Assembly (NCBI GenBank): GCA_017431345.1
Contig: JAFRLH010000057.1
Span: forward strand, 1 to 64,000
Source: Lachnospiraceae bacterium
Lineage (GTDB): Bacteria; Bacillota; Clostridia; Lachnospirales; Lachnospiraceae
Direction of reading: 5' to 3'
Length of the DNA: 64,000 nt
Both the position numbers and the translations under genes were made by a program. This document shows, piece after piece, positions 25,934 to 34,084 of the stretch; within the stretch, counting starts at the first letter, position 1; each line of letters opens with the position of its first letter. Below the pieces are notes generated by a model. The model had not been told where the DNA came from, searched no databases, and saw only the letters and a program-made list of their open reading frames with translations.

Positions 25934-27763
25934 ATGGTAAGAGAAGATATCAGGAACATTGCGATCATCGCCCACGTTGATCACGGAAAAACGACACTTG
26001 TGGACGAATTGCTGAAGCAGAGCGGCGTTTTCAGGGAGAACCAGGACGTTATGGAGCGCGTGATGGACAGCGGCGACATTGAGCGTGAGCGCGGCATCAC
26101 CATTCTGTCCAAGAATACGGCTGTATTTTATAAAGGAACAAAGATCAATATCATCGACACGCCCGGACATGCGGATTTCGGCGGCGAAGTCGAACGTGTT
26201 CTGAAGATGGTAAACGGTGTTGTGCTGGTCGTCGACGCGTTTGAAGGCCCGATGCCGCAGACCAGATTCGTGCTGCAGAAAGCGCTGGCGCTGGATCTGT
26301 ATGTCGTCGTCTGCATCAACAAGGTGGACCGCGACGGCGCCAGACCGAAGGAAGTCGTTGACGAAGTGCTGGAGCTTCTGATGGATCTGGATGCGAATGA
26401 CAAGCAGCTCGACTGCCCGTTCGTTTTCGCATCGGCCAAAGCCGGCTGGGCGGTGACGGATCTGAACGATGAGAGAAAGAACATGGTCCCGCTGTTCGAG
26501 ACCATCATCAATTCCGTGCCGGCGCCGGAAGGCGATCCCGACGCGGATACGCAGGTGCTCATTTCCACCATCGATTACAACGAATATGTCGGCCGGATCG
26601 GCGTCGGTAAAGTGGACAACGGTTCGCTCGCGGTGAACCAGGAAGTCATGCTGGTGAACCATCATGATCCGAATAAGGCTCACAAAGTGAAGATCAGCAA
26701 GCTGTATGAGTTTGACGGCCTGAACAAAGTGGATGTGAAGGAAGCGCATATCGGCGCGATCGTTGCCATATCCGGCATTCCGGACATCCGGATCGGGGAT
26801 ACGATCTGTTCTCCGGAAAATCCGGTCCCGATCCCGTTCCAGAAGATCTCCGAACCGACCATTTCCATGAATGTCCTGGTCAACGATTCGCCGTTCGCCG
26901 GACAGGAAGGAAAATATGTCACGTCCAGACATATCCGCGACAGGCTGTTCCGGGAATTGAATACCGACGTCAGCCTGAGAGTCGAAGAGACTGCTTCCGC
27001 GGACTGCTTCAAGGTCTCCGGAAGAGGAGAACTGCATCTGTCCGTTCTTATTGAGAACATGCGCCGCGAAGGATATGAATTCGCAGTCAGCAAGGCGGAG
27101 GTCATCTACAAGACAGACGGCAGCGGAAAACCGCTCGAGCCGATGGAGAGAGTATATGTGGACGTACCGGATGAATACGCCGGTGCAGTCATCCAGAAGC
27201 TTTCTGCCAGGAAGGGTGAACTGCAGAGCATGAATCCGGGACTCGGCAGCACCACCAGGCTGGAGTTCTCTATTCCGGCCAGAGGCCTGATCGGCTACCG
27301 TGATGAGTTCCTGACCGATACCAAAGGCAACGGCGTTATGAACCAGCTGTTCGATGGATATGCGCCTTACAAGGGAGAGATCCAGTACCGCACGCAGGGA
27401 TCGCTGATCGCATTCGAGACCGGCGTGGCGGTGGCGTACGGCATTTTCAATGCACAGGACCGCGGCACGATGTTCATCCATCCCGGTGACAGAGTGTATT
27501 CGGGCATGGTCGTCGGCCAGAACGGCAAGACGGATGATATCGAAGTCAACGTCTGCAAGACGAAGCACCTGACCAATACCCGGTCTTCCGGCGCGGATGA
27601 AGCGCTGAAGCTCGTGCCGCCGAAGGAGATGAGCCTGGAGCAGGCGATGGAATTTATTGAGACGGACGAACTGCTGGAGGTAACGCCGCAGAGCATCCGG
27701 ATCAGGAAGAGAATTCTGGATCCGACCAAGAGAAAGAGAGATATGATCAGACGGAAGAGCTGA
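25934..27763 (+). CDS. typA: translational GTPase TypA/BipA
   Basis: A 609-residue ribosome-associated GTPase of normal length. G-domain motifs: AHVDHGKTT (G1), ERGITI (G2), DTPGHADFGGEV (G3), NKVDRDGARP (G4) and SAKAGWA (G5). Domain IV and the BipA-specific C-terminal domain follow (GRGELHLSVLIENMRREGYE, RGLIGYRDEFLTDT). It assists 50S assembly and stress adaptation in other bacteria. The stop codon lies in the first unit of a 30-bp tandem array that runs into the next gene. Confidence 0.96.
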   Translation: MVREDIRNIAIIAHVDHGKTTLVDELLKQSGVFRENQDVMERVMDSGDIERERGITILSKNTAVFYKGTKINIIDTPGHADFGGEVERVLKMVNGVVLVVDAFEGPMPQTRFVLQKALALDLYVVVCINKVDRDGARPKEVVDEVLELLMDLDANDKQLDCPFVFASAKAGWAVTDLNDERKNMVPLFETIINSVPAPEGDPDADTQVLISTIDYNEYVGRIGVGKVDNGSLAVNQEVMLVNHHDPNKAHKVKISKLYEFDGLNKVDVKEAHIGAIVAISGIPDIRIGDTICSPENPVPIPFQKISEPTISMNVLVNDSPFAGQEGKYVTSRHIRDRLFRELNTDVSLRVEETASADCFKVSGRGELHLSVLIENMRREGYEFAVSKAEVIYKTDGSGKPLEPMERVYVDVPDEYAGAVIQKLSARKGELQSMNPGLGSTTRLEFSIPARGLIGYRDEFLTDTKGNGVMNQLFDGYAPYKGEIQYRTQGSLIAFETGVAVAYGIFNAQDRGTMFIHPGDRVYSGMVVGQNGKTDDIEVNVCKTKHLTNTRSSGADEALKLVPPKEMSLEQAMEFIETDELLEVTPQSIRIRKRILDPTKRKRDMIRRKS

Positions 27764-27874
27764 CGGGAAAGAGCTGTTTCAGATAAGAGCTGACGGGAAA
27801 GAGCGGTCTTGCATAAAAGCTGATGAAAAAGAGCGGACTTATATAAAAGCTGATGAAGAAGAGCGGACTCACAT
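27755..27874 (+). repeat. four exact-period 30-bp tandem repeats across the typA/traX junction
   Basis: Units begin AAGAGCTGACGGGAAAGAGC at 27755 and 27785 and AAAAGCTGATGAAAAAGAGC or close variants at 27815 and 27845. Unit 1 contains the last two sense codons and stop of typA. Unit 4 contains the ATG and first codons of the TraX-like gene. Units 2 to 4 look like duplications of the typA end. Confidence 0.9.
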
Positions 27875-28734
27875 CTTTTCATATAAAAATGATCGCGGTC
27901 CTTACCATGCTGACCGACCATATCGGAGCCACCTTGATCCGGGAAATGGTCAGAGCTTCCGAGGGAAAAGAGCGGGAGCTGCTCCTGTTCATTTACTGGA
28001 CGATCCGGGGCATCGGGAGGATCGCTTTTCCGCTGTTCATTTTCATGCTGATCGAAGGATTCTTCCATACCAGGAACAGGGGGAAGTACCTGCTGCGGCT
28101 GGCAGTCTTCTGTCCGGTCGCAGAGATCCCTTTTGACATTGCGATCAATATTTCACCGGCGGCAATGGCAGGGGGGAAATTTATCGAATGGTCGAGCCAG
28201 AATGTGATGTTCACGCTGACGATCGGATTCCTCTGTCTTTGGATCCTGTATCTGCAGTGGCCGGGGCACGCTGCCCTGAATGGGCAGGTGGAGCCGGCGA
28301 CGGATGAAAACATTGAAAATCCGGAAGCGCTATCTCCAGCTGAGTATGGCAGCGGGAGATTTTCGGCAGATCTTTCCACCGTTTCCTATGGGATATGGTT
28401 CGTAAAATGCATTGTGGTCACTGTCGTGGGCAGTTATATTGCATATCGTTTCCATACGGATTACGGATGGGCAGGGGTGCTGGGAATCGTCCTGTGCGGG
28501 TTGACCAGATTGCTGATTCCCGCCGTGGACGAAGCGAGGAAAACATCCTTTATCGGCACGATGGTGCCGCTGATCCTGCAGAATCCCTTTGAAGCGGTCG
28601 CGCTTGTTGATTACTTTGCGGTCGATCTGTACAACGGTGAGAGAGGAAGATACAGCATGAAATGGTTCTTCTATCTGTTCTATCCGGGACATTTCCTGGT
28701 GCTGGGGATCATGAAATATTTTCTGTTCCGGTGA
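27853..28734 (+). CDS. TraX-family membrane protein
   Basis: A 293-residue protein with about seven membrane segments. The opening SGLTSFHIKMIAVLTMLTDH and RGIGRIAFPLFIFMLIEGFF are the hallmarks of the TraX family, named for the F-plasmid pilin acetylase and common as chromosomal genes in Firmicutes, where the role is unknown. The ATG lies inside the fourth 30-bp repeat and has no clear ribosome site; the next in-frame Met (residue 13) would cut into the conserved region, so the first is preferred. An unusual polar loop (residues 140-175) separates the two halves. Confidence 0.8.
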   Translation: MKKSGLTSFHIKMIAVLTMLTDHIGATLIREMVRASEGKERELLLFIYWTIRGIGRIAFPLFIFMLIEGFFHTRNRGKYLLRLAVFCPVAEIPFDIAINISPAAMAGGKFIEWSSQNVMFTLTIGFLCLWILYLQWPGHAALNGQVEPATDENIENPEALSPAEYGSGRFSADLSTVSYGIWFVKCIVVTVVGSYIAYRFHTDYGWAGVLGIVLCGLTRLLIPAVDEARKTSFIGTMVPLILQNPFEAVALVDYFAVDLYNGERGRYSMKWFFYLFYPGHFLVLGIMKYFLFR

Positions 28735-29053
28735 GAGATCCCTCCTCTCTTCACACAGCCATCCGGAGCAGCTGTTTATATACTTTGGGTGAAAAGAAAA
28801 GATTTCTGCGCGGCGCTACCCTCTTGCCAACACTTTTTTATTGCAAATATTTATGGCAAACCTGATATTCGGTTTTATATTCTGAGTTTAAAGAAGACGA
28901 TACCCTTTTTCCTGCTGATTGAACAGAAAAAAGGGTATCGTCTTCTTGTATGCTGCTGTTATCCGCAAAAGCAGAGTCGGCGAGCAGGAAGTTTGCGAGC
29001 CAGAGGACGGTGAGCCGGAGAACCGTCCCCTGGCTCGTCTTGCCTCGCGGCAC
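28735..29053. other. non-coding stretch with inverted repeats
   Basis: No gene is seen. It contains a half-copy of the GCGCTACCC repeat at 28812, a perfect palindrome at 28891-28947, and a small CCGGAGAACCG-type inverted repeat near 29010-29025 before the convergent DUF2798-like gene. Confidence 0.6.
28891..28947. repeat. GACGATACCC inverted repeat, copy 2 (perfect 20-bp arms)
   Basis: AAGAAGACGATACCCTTTTT and AAAAAGGGTATCGTCTTCTT are exact reverse complements around a 17-base loop. As RNA it would be a strong terminator in either direction. The core differs from copy 1 by GATACCC for GCTACCC on both arms, so pairing is kept. Confidence 0.85.
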
Positions 29054-29524
29054 TCAGTGCGGCGGCGGGCCGCAGAGCTTCATTGCGAGCGGCAGGCCGG
29101 TGAAGATTCCGACAAGCGCCGAAACATAAACTGTCAGCAGCGCCCACGGCCAGGCGCCTAACCAGGCACCGAAGAAAGCGGGCGTGAACAGGCCCGTATA
29201 AGCACCGGCATTTACATAAGTCATGAGCATGCTCATGAAAGTGCCCAGGATCAGTGCCAGAACGGCAGTGGATACCAGTGTGAACGGCAGCGTCTGCGGT
29301 TTCAGCCCGAACGCGCCGGCGACTGCGTCGCCGAGTTTGTTGATGGGGATCAGCAGTACGATGATCGTGCTTACGGGAAAAGCGATTGCGAAGCCCTTCA
29401 GGAAGATGGGCAGGTTGACCATGCCGATCGCGACCAGCGGCAGCACGATGCAGAGTACTGCATTGATGATCAGCGAGATCCAGATGTTCAGTGTTAGATT
29501 AAAACGGTTGAATATTTTGCTCAA
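29054..29524 (-). CDS. DUF2798-like small membrane protein
   Basis: A 156-residue protein with four hydrophobic segments. The C-terminal half (TFMSMLMTYVNAGAYTGLF, FFGAWLGAWPWALLTVYV) matches the DUF2798 pattern, and the N-terminal half looks like a diverged second copy. The start is TTG: GGAAGGTGA lies 4 bases before it, whereas the longer frame upstream has no ribosome site and a non-membrane sequence. Function unknown. A palindrome about 170 bases upstream is shared with the molybdenum hydroxylase operon. Confidence 0.6.
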   Translation of the reverse strand: MSKIFNRFNLTLNIWISLIINAVLCIVLPLVAIGMVNLPIFLKGFAIAFPVSTIIVLLIPINKLGDAVAGAFGLKPQTLPFTLVSTAVLALILGTFMSMLMTYVNAGAYTGLFTPAFFGAWLGAWPWALLTVYVSALVGIFTGLPLAMKLCGPPPH

Positions 29525-29689
29525 GAAATCACCTTCCGATCTTTGTGGAATGAACGTACAGTGTGCAAATACAACAAGCTCCCGGTAACATGATACGGAA
29601 GCGCAGATATGCTGCCCGCAGACAGGATCCGCAGGCTCTTTTACAATTTTATGCCGCATTGTAAATATATCAGAAGAGAGGCTGCTTTT

Positions 29690-29708
29690 CTGTAGCACAG
29701 ACTACAAT
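29690..29708 (-). promoter_or_regulatory. TGTAGTCTGTGCTACAG palindrome, copy 1
   Basis: On the minus strand TGTAGTCTGTGCTACAG reads as TGTAG, six bases, CTACA. An identical 17-base copy lies at 36051 on the plus strand, upstream of the molybdenum hydroxylase genes. Both are followed by GAA(TA)A..AGCAG. Candidate operator or promoter element. Confidence 0.5.
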
Positions 29709-29743
29709 TGAGAAATATTTGACGAACTGCAGGGCTTCCGGTA

Positions 29744-29772
29744 TTGAGTTCCTTTTGCTGTATTGCTATAAT
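29744..29772 (+). promoter_or_regulatory. promoter of the 116-residue unknown gene
   Basis: TTGAGT and a perfect TATAAT, 17 bases apart, 48 bases before the start. Confidence 0.6.
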
Positions 29773-29820
29773 ACGATGTCAGAGAAAGAGCGGTATATGT
29801 CAGGAAGGAGATAAAAAGCG

Positions 29821-30171
29821 ATGTTCGAAAAACTGTTCGAGAAGAGAGTAGATATATTCAAAAAGAGAGATAAAGAGTCTTGGACACAGATCAAAGAGGC
29901 CCTGAAGGAAGCCGGGATCCCCGGCGTAAAAGCAGGCCATTATCTGCAGGAGACTGTCATGGGCGGCGGCTGCGGCGCAAAGCTCGATCCCAGGGATTTC
30001 GGCCCGAACGGAAAGATCGACCGTGAGATCTACTGGGTCAGGGTGCCGGAAGCGGAAGAAGAGAACGCCAGAGAAGCGCTGCGGAAAAAGGGGATCGTCC
30101 CCGTGGTGGAAGAAAACGTGCTTCTGGACGCCGCTTTCCGCAAAAAACCGGCCGACATGAACAAATTATGA
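29821..30171 (+). CDS. conserved-looking protein of unknown function (116 residues)
   Basis: A soluble, charged protein beginning MFEKLFEKRVDIFKKRDK. The middle has a Gly/Cys motif (ETVMGGGCGAKLDPRDFG) and the C-terminal half (REIYWVRVPEAEEENAREAL, RKKGIVPVVEE) looks like the beta-alpha-beta unit of small DUF2007-type signalling proteins. That resemblance is only in outline. AAGGAGATAAAAAGCG ribosome region, own promoter. No recognised partner; it precedes cstA by 243 bases. Confidence 0.5.
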   Translation: MFEKLFEKRVDIFKKRDKESWTQIKEALKEAGIPGVKAGHYLQETVMGGGCGAKLDPRDFGPNGKIDREIYWVRVPEAEEENAREALRKKGIVPVVEENVLLDAAFRKKPADMNKL

Positions 30172-30309
30172 CATTTTCGGTATGTTCCAGCCTGCGAATG
30201 AAACGATACACGGCAGATAATAAGTTCCTTAATCGATTGAAATTTTGCGAAATACGCGCATTTACTAATATAATTAAGTACAAGCTGAAGAATATAAAGG
30301 AAATGATGA

Positions 30310-30370
30310 AAATTTAACATTGACATTTTTCAAAGACGTATTATATTTATATATGGTAAATGTTAAATTT
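30310..30370 (+). promoter_or_regulatory. cstA promoter bracketed by a perfect 12-bp inverted repeat
   Basis: TTGACA at 30320 and TATATT at 30342 (16-base spacer) form the promoter. AAATTTAACATT (30310-30321) overlaps the -35 and its exact reverse complement AATGTTAAATTT lies at 30359-30370. Two half-sites around the promoter suggest a repressor acting by looping or cooperative binding. Confidence 0.6.
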
Positions 30371-30414
30371 CTCTAAACATTTGAGAAAAATACAATAATT
30401 GGAGGAGGAACGTC

Positions 30415-31869
30415 ATGTTAAGTTTCATCATTTGTTTCGTGATCCTGGTAGTTGGATACCTGTTTTACGGCAAGTACGTTGACGGTATCTTCAATCCGGA
30501 CGACCGCGAGACTCCTGCTGTAGCGATCAATGACGGTATCGACTACGTTGTCATGCCGCAGTGGAAGCTGTTCCTGGTCCAGCTGCTGAACATCGCCGGC
30601 CTCGGCCCGATCTTCGGTGCGCTGTCCGGAGCCATGTGGGGTCCTGTCGTATTCCTGTGGATCACCTTCGGTACTGTTTTCGCAGGTGCTGTCCACGATT
30701 ACTTCGCCGGTATGCTTTCCGAGAGGAACAACGGTGCTTCCATTTCCGAAGTCACCGGTATCTATCTTGGAGATGCCATGAAGGCCGTTATGCGTGTGTT
30801 CTCAGTTATCCTGCTGATCATGGTCGGTACTGTTTTCGCTGTCGGTCCTGCCGGACTGCTTGTCACCCTGTTCAAGAACAGCGGTATCGAATCCGGTATT
30901 GTGGTTCAGGCAACGTTCTGGCTGGCCATTATCCTGATCTACTACTTCATCGCAACGTTTATCTCTGTGGATAAAGTCATCGGTAAAATTTACCCTATCT
31001 TCGGTCTCTGCCTGATCGTCATGGCTGTCGGCGTCTGCTTCGGTACGCTGACCAGCGGCGTTGCGATCCCTGAGATCTGGGCGAACTTCAAGAACATTCA
31101 TCCGAAGGGAACACCGATCTGGGCATTCATGTTCATCACTGTTGCCTGCGGTGCTATCTCCGGATTCCATGCAACACAGTCTCCTCTGATGGCAAGATGC
31201 TTAAAGAGCGAGCGTCAGGGACGTTTCGTATTCTACGGCGCCATGGTCGCTGAAGGTATTATCGCGCTGATCTGGGCTGCCGCAGGATGCACACTTCTTG
31301 GCGTAGATCAGCTTGCTGAGATGGGCGGCGGCAATGCGAACACCGTTTACACCATCTGCACAATGACAATGGGCCGGATCGGTATCATCCTTGCCATGCT
31401 CGGCGTTATCGCCTGCCCGATCACTTCCGGTGATACTGCTTTCCGTAGTGCCCGTCTTACCATCGCTGACTGGTTCAAGCTGGATATGGGCAACTGGAAG
31501 ACCCGTCTTGCGCTCTGCATCCCGGTCCTCGGCGTCGGCGCGATCCTGGGCTTCGGAAATACCCTCGGCTTCATCGATTATCAGATCATCTGGAGATACT
31601 TCAGCTGGTCGAACCAGACATTGGCTATGATCGTTCTGTGGGCCGGTTCCATGTACCTGGCACAGAATAAGAAGAACTACTGGATCACAGCGATCCCTGC
31701 TACTTTCATGAGCGCTGTATCGTCCACATACTTTGTAATGGCACCTGAGTGCCTCGGCCTGATCCCTACCTTTACGAACAATAAGATGATCGGCTATCCT
31801 GTAGGCATTATCGTAGCCATTCTGTTCCTGGCTATCTTCCTTTCCAAGGCAAAGAAAGCTGCTGCATAA
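30415..31869 (+). CDS. cstA: CstA-family carbon starvation / peptide or pyruvate transporter
   Basis: A 484-residue membrane protein with about 13 hydrophobic segments. Signatures: VMPQWKLFLVQLLNIAGLGP, GPIFGALSGAMWGPVVFLWI and GAVHDYFAGMLSERNNGAS, all typical of CstA. It is the short form found in Firmicutes, compared with about 700 residues in E. coli. Members import peptides or pyruvate when carbon is limiting. Strong GGAGGAGG site and highly optimised codons suggest heavy expression. The paired half-sites around its promoter suggest tight regulation. Confidence 0.92.
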   Translation: MLSFIICFVILVVGYLFYGKYVDGIFNPDDRETPAVAINDGIDYVVMPQWKLFLVQLLNIAGLGPIFGALSGAMWGPVVFLWITFGTVFAGAVHDYFAGMLSERNNGASISEVTGIYLGDAMKAVMRVFSVILLIMVGTVFAVGPAGLLVTLFKNSGIESGIVVQATFWLAIILIYYFIATFISVDKVIGKIYPIFGLCLIVMAVGVCFGTLTSGVAIPEIWANFKNIHPKGTPIWAFMFITVACGAISGFHATQSPLMARCLKSERQGRFVFYGAMVAEGIIALIWAAAGCTLLGVDQLAEMGGGNANTVYTICTMTMGRIGIILAMLGVIACPITSGDTAFRSARLTIADWFKLDMGNWKTRLALCIPVLGVGAILGFGNTLGFIDYQIIWRYFSWSNQTLAMIVLWAGSMYLAQNKKNYWITAIPATFMSAVSSTYFVMAPECLGLIPTFTNNKMIGYPVGIIVAILFLAIFLSKAKKAAA

Positions 31870-31908
31870 AAAGCTGCATCTGCCCGGAAAGCATAAATTG
31901 AATGATCA

Positions 31909-31941
31909 AAGGGCAGGAGAATATCCTGCCCTGTTCTGTTT
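31909..31941 (+). terminator. terminator-like hairpin after cstA
   Basis: AGGGCAGGA pairs with TCCTGCCCT around GAATA, followed by GTTCTGTTT, a weak T tract. Read-through into the next gene is possible. Confidence 0.5.
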
Positions 31942-31964
31942 ACGGAAACCATGAGGAGGCTGCC

Positions 31965-32978
31965 ATGCTGATGCCGTGTTCACCATTGGGAAATTATACA
32001 CTTCCGAAAGAAGCGCTTGCCGCCGACCGCGCGGCCGTGAAAAAGTTCGGCCCGTGCGGCGCAGGGGAAAAAGCCCTGTATATCGGAAGCAAATATATCA
32101 GCCGGAGATATTATATCCCGTGGGGCGAGGTGCGCCGCGTGTTTAAGCGGGTGGCGATGAGCGCCGGCGGATTTACCGGAAAGGGAATCTTCGGTTCCAT
32201 GGCCTATATCGTCGTTCAGTTCGGGAACGGGAAAGAGAAAGACTGTTATTTCAAGATGGAAAACGAGCTGGACGCGCTTCTTTCGCTGATCGAAAAGGAG
32301 CACCCGGAGATCCCGACACACAGTGCAGCGGCGGAGAGAAAGCTTGCTGCAGCGGCAGCTGAACGGAAAAAACAGCGCAGTGTAACAATCTCAGCGGAAG
32401 CGGAAGAGACGGCAGCTTATCTGGAGCGGGCAGAGGCATTTCTGGATCAGGAGCCTTCAGTCAGCCAGAATCTCACAATCGCAGCAAAGCAGAAGCGGAT
32501 CGTCGACAATATGAAACCCCAGATGATCGCGATCGGCACGATCGTCGGCATCGCGGGAATCCTGGCGGCGGTCTACGGCGCATACGGACTGCTCACGGGC
32601 AGCAGTACCGCCATGTATTTCCTGCTCGGAGGCGGTGTTTTATTCTTCTTTGTCTTTTCGGCGAATCTGTTCCCCGGAAAATACAACAGCCGGAAATACG
32701 CGGATTCCGTGTGGAACGAAGCGGTGGAGAAGAGCCGGAAATACATTTCATCCTGGGCGGAACCGTTCCCTGTTCCGGCACAGTACGCGCATGTGCTGGT
32801 GTTGGAACGGATGCGCAGGGCGGTCCGGGACGGCAGAGCGGATGATGCGGGACCGGCGCTGGAGATCGTAAAGAGTGATCTGAGAGCCCTGAATTCGAGT
32901 GTCACGGTATCGCAGGAAGAGCATGACGAAGTGGTGGAAATCAAGCCGCTGTTCCTGGTGTGTGATTATAAAGACTGA
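31965..32978 (+). CDS. membrane protein of unknown function at the head of the MoxR-VWA module
   Basis: A 337-residue protein. Residues 1-115 are a soluble alpha/beta domain (YIGSKYISRRYYIPWGEVRR, a PH-like or DUF-type beta-rich region), then a helical charged stretch, two adjacent membrane segments (about 190-240: MIAIGTIVGIAGILAAVYGA and FLLGGGVLFFFVFSANLF), and a C-terminal soluble helical domain. The GAGGAGG site 8 bases upstream fixes the start. Family not recognised. It precedes the MoxR AAA+ gene by 56 bases and probably shares its transcript, so it may anchor that module to the membrane. Confidence 0.55.
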   Translation: MLMPCSPLGNYTLPKEALAADRAAVKKFGPCGAGEKALYIGSKYISRRYYIPWGEVRRVFKRVAMSAGGFTGKGIFGSMAYIVVQFGNGKEKDCYFKMENELDALLSLIEKEHPEIPTHSAAAERKLAAAAAERKKQRSVTISAEAEETAAYLERAEAFLDQEPSVSQNLTIAAKQKRIVDNMKPQMIAIGTIVGIAGILAAVYGAYGLLTGSSTAMYFLLGGGVLFFFVFSANLFPGKYNSRKYADSVWNEAVEKSRKYISSWAEPFPVPAQYAHVLVLERMRRAVRDGRADDAGPALEIVKSDLRALNSSVTVSQEEHDEVVEIKPLFLVCDYKD

Positions 32979-33034
32979 CTCATTTATCCTGACAAGAGAA
33001 ACGGCCTGAGGGTCTTGCAATAAGAGGTAGAGAC

Positions 33035-33958
33035 ATGAAAGAACTGTTCACATTTCTGGAAACGGAAGGGATCGATCCGGGGCTGCTCGCCCGCGTAAAA
33101 GAATTCTGTGAGAAGCATCCTGCCGCAGAGGAATCCATGGGAAGGATCCCCGATCCCGAATACTTTTATTATGGAAAAAGGACGTGGGAACTGGCGCTTG
33201 CGGCGCTGCTTGCCGGCAGGAATCTTCTTCTGGCAGGCCCGAAGGCGACCGGAAAGAACGTGCTGGCAGAGAATCTGGCGGCGCTGTTCGGACGTCCGAT
33301 GTGGAATGTATCATTTCATGTAAATGCGGACGCGGCTTATCTGATCGGCACAGATACCTATAACGGCCAGTCGGTGGTGTTCCGGCCGGGGCCGATCTGG
33401 CAGTGCGCCGACAAAGGCGGGTTCGGCGTCCTGGACGAGATCAACATGGCGAAAAATGAAGCGCTTGCGGTCCTGCATGCAGCACTGGATTTCCGCAGAA
33501 GCATCGATGTTCCGGGATACGAGAAGATCGATCTGAAGCCGGAGACCCGTTTTATCGCCACGATGAATTACGGCTATGCCGGGACCAGAGATCTGAATGA
33601 AGCATTGACTTCCCGTTTTGCCGTGCTGGATATGCCGCCAATCTCGAACGACGATCTTAACAAGCTGATCTTAAGGCGTTATCCGGAAATGAACGAACAG
33701 ATCTGCGGGCAGCTGGTCCGGCTGTACGAAGAGCTGCAGAAGAAGGCCGGCAGTGCGGAGATTTCCGAATCTGCGCTTGATCTGCGCGGTCTTCTGGATG
33801 CCGTTTCGCTGATGGAACAGGGACTGAAGTCCGGCGACGCGCTCGAGATGTGCATCGTGAACAAGTCGTTCGATCCGTACGAGAGAGGGCTGATCCGGGA
33901 TGTGATCAATGCCAGGATCCCTGCGGATCTTACCAGGGAGATCGTGTTTAAGAAGTGA
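33035..33958 (+). CDS. MoxR-family AAA+ ATPase (module 1)
   Basis: A 307-residue AAA+ protein. Walker A is GPKATGKN (residues 68-75), with Asn where Thr or Ser is usual; Walker B is GVLDEINMA (131-139); sensor 1 is TMNYGYAGTRDLNEALTSRF with the arginine of the MoxR/CbbQ type. MoxR proteins work with VWA-domain partners to remodel or insert cofactors into target proteins. The following gene is a VWA protein, so this is a standard pair. The protein is similar in size to CoxD. Confidence 0.85.
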   Translation: MKELFTFLETEGIDPGLLARVKEFCEKHPAAEESMGRIPDPEYFYYGKRTWELALAALLAGRNLLLAGPKATGKNVLAENLAALFGRPMWNVSFHVNADAAYLIGTDTYNGQSVVFRPGPIWQCADKGGFGVLDEINMAKNEALAVLHAALDFRRSIDVPGYEKIDLKPETRFIATMNYGYAGTRDLNEALTSRFAVLDMPPISNDDLNKLILRRYPEMNEQICGQLVRLYEELQKKAGSAEISESALDLRGLLDAVSLMEQGLKSGDALEMCIVNKSFDPYERGLIRDVINARIPADLTREIVFKK

Positions 33959-33981
33959 GGAGACAGGGGATCATGAGCATG

Positions 33982-34014
33982 CAGTAAAGCAGAATGCATA
34001 TGTCCGCTTTACTG
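33982..34014. repeat. GCGGA-loop-TCCGC hairpin, copy 2
   Basis: CAGTAAAGCAGA pairs with TCCGCTTTACTG around ATGCATATG. Compared with copy 1 the fourth pair has changed from C-G to T-A, which keeps pairing. It lies in the 126-base gap between the AAA+ and VWA genes. Confidence 0.65.
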
Positions 34015-34084
34015 GTCTGCTGGACAGAGATTCTTTCTCTGTACGGAATGATCCGTATCATTTTTACTGTGAGAGAATGGGAAA

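Noticed and set aside
30415..31869. Frame-shifted or truncated CstA
   Set aside because: It is shorter than the E. coli protein, but the frame is intact, starts and ends cleanly and matches the short Firmicute form.
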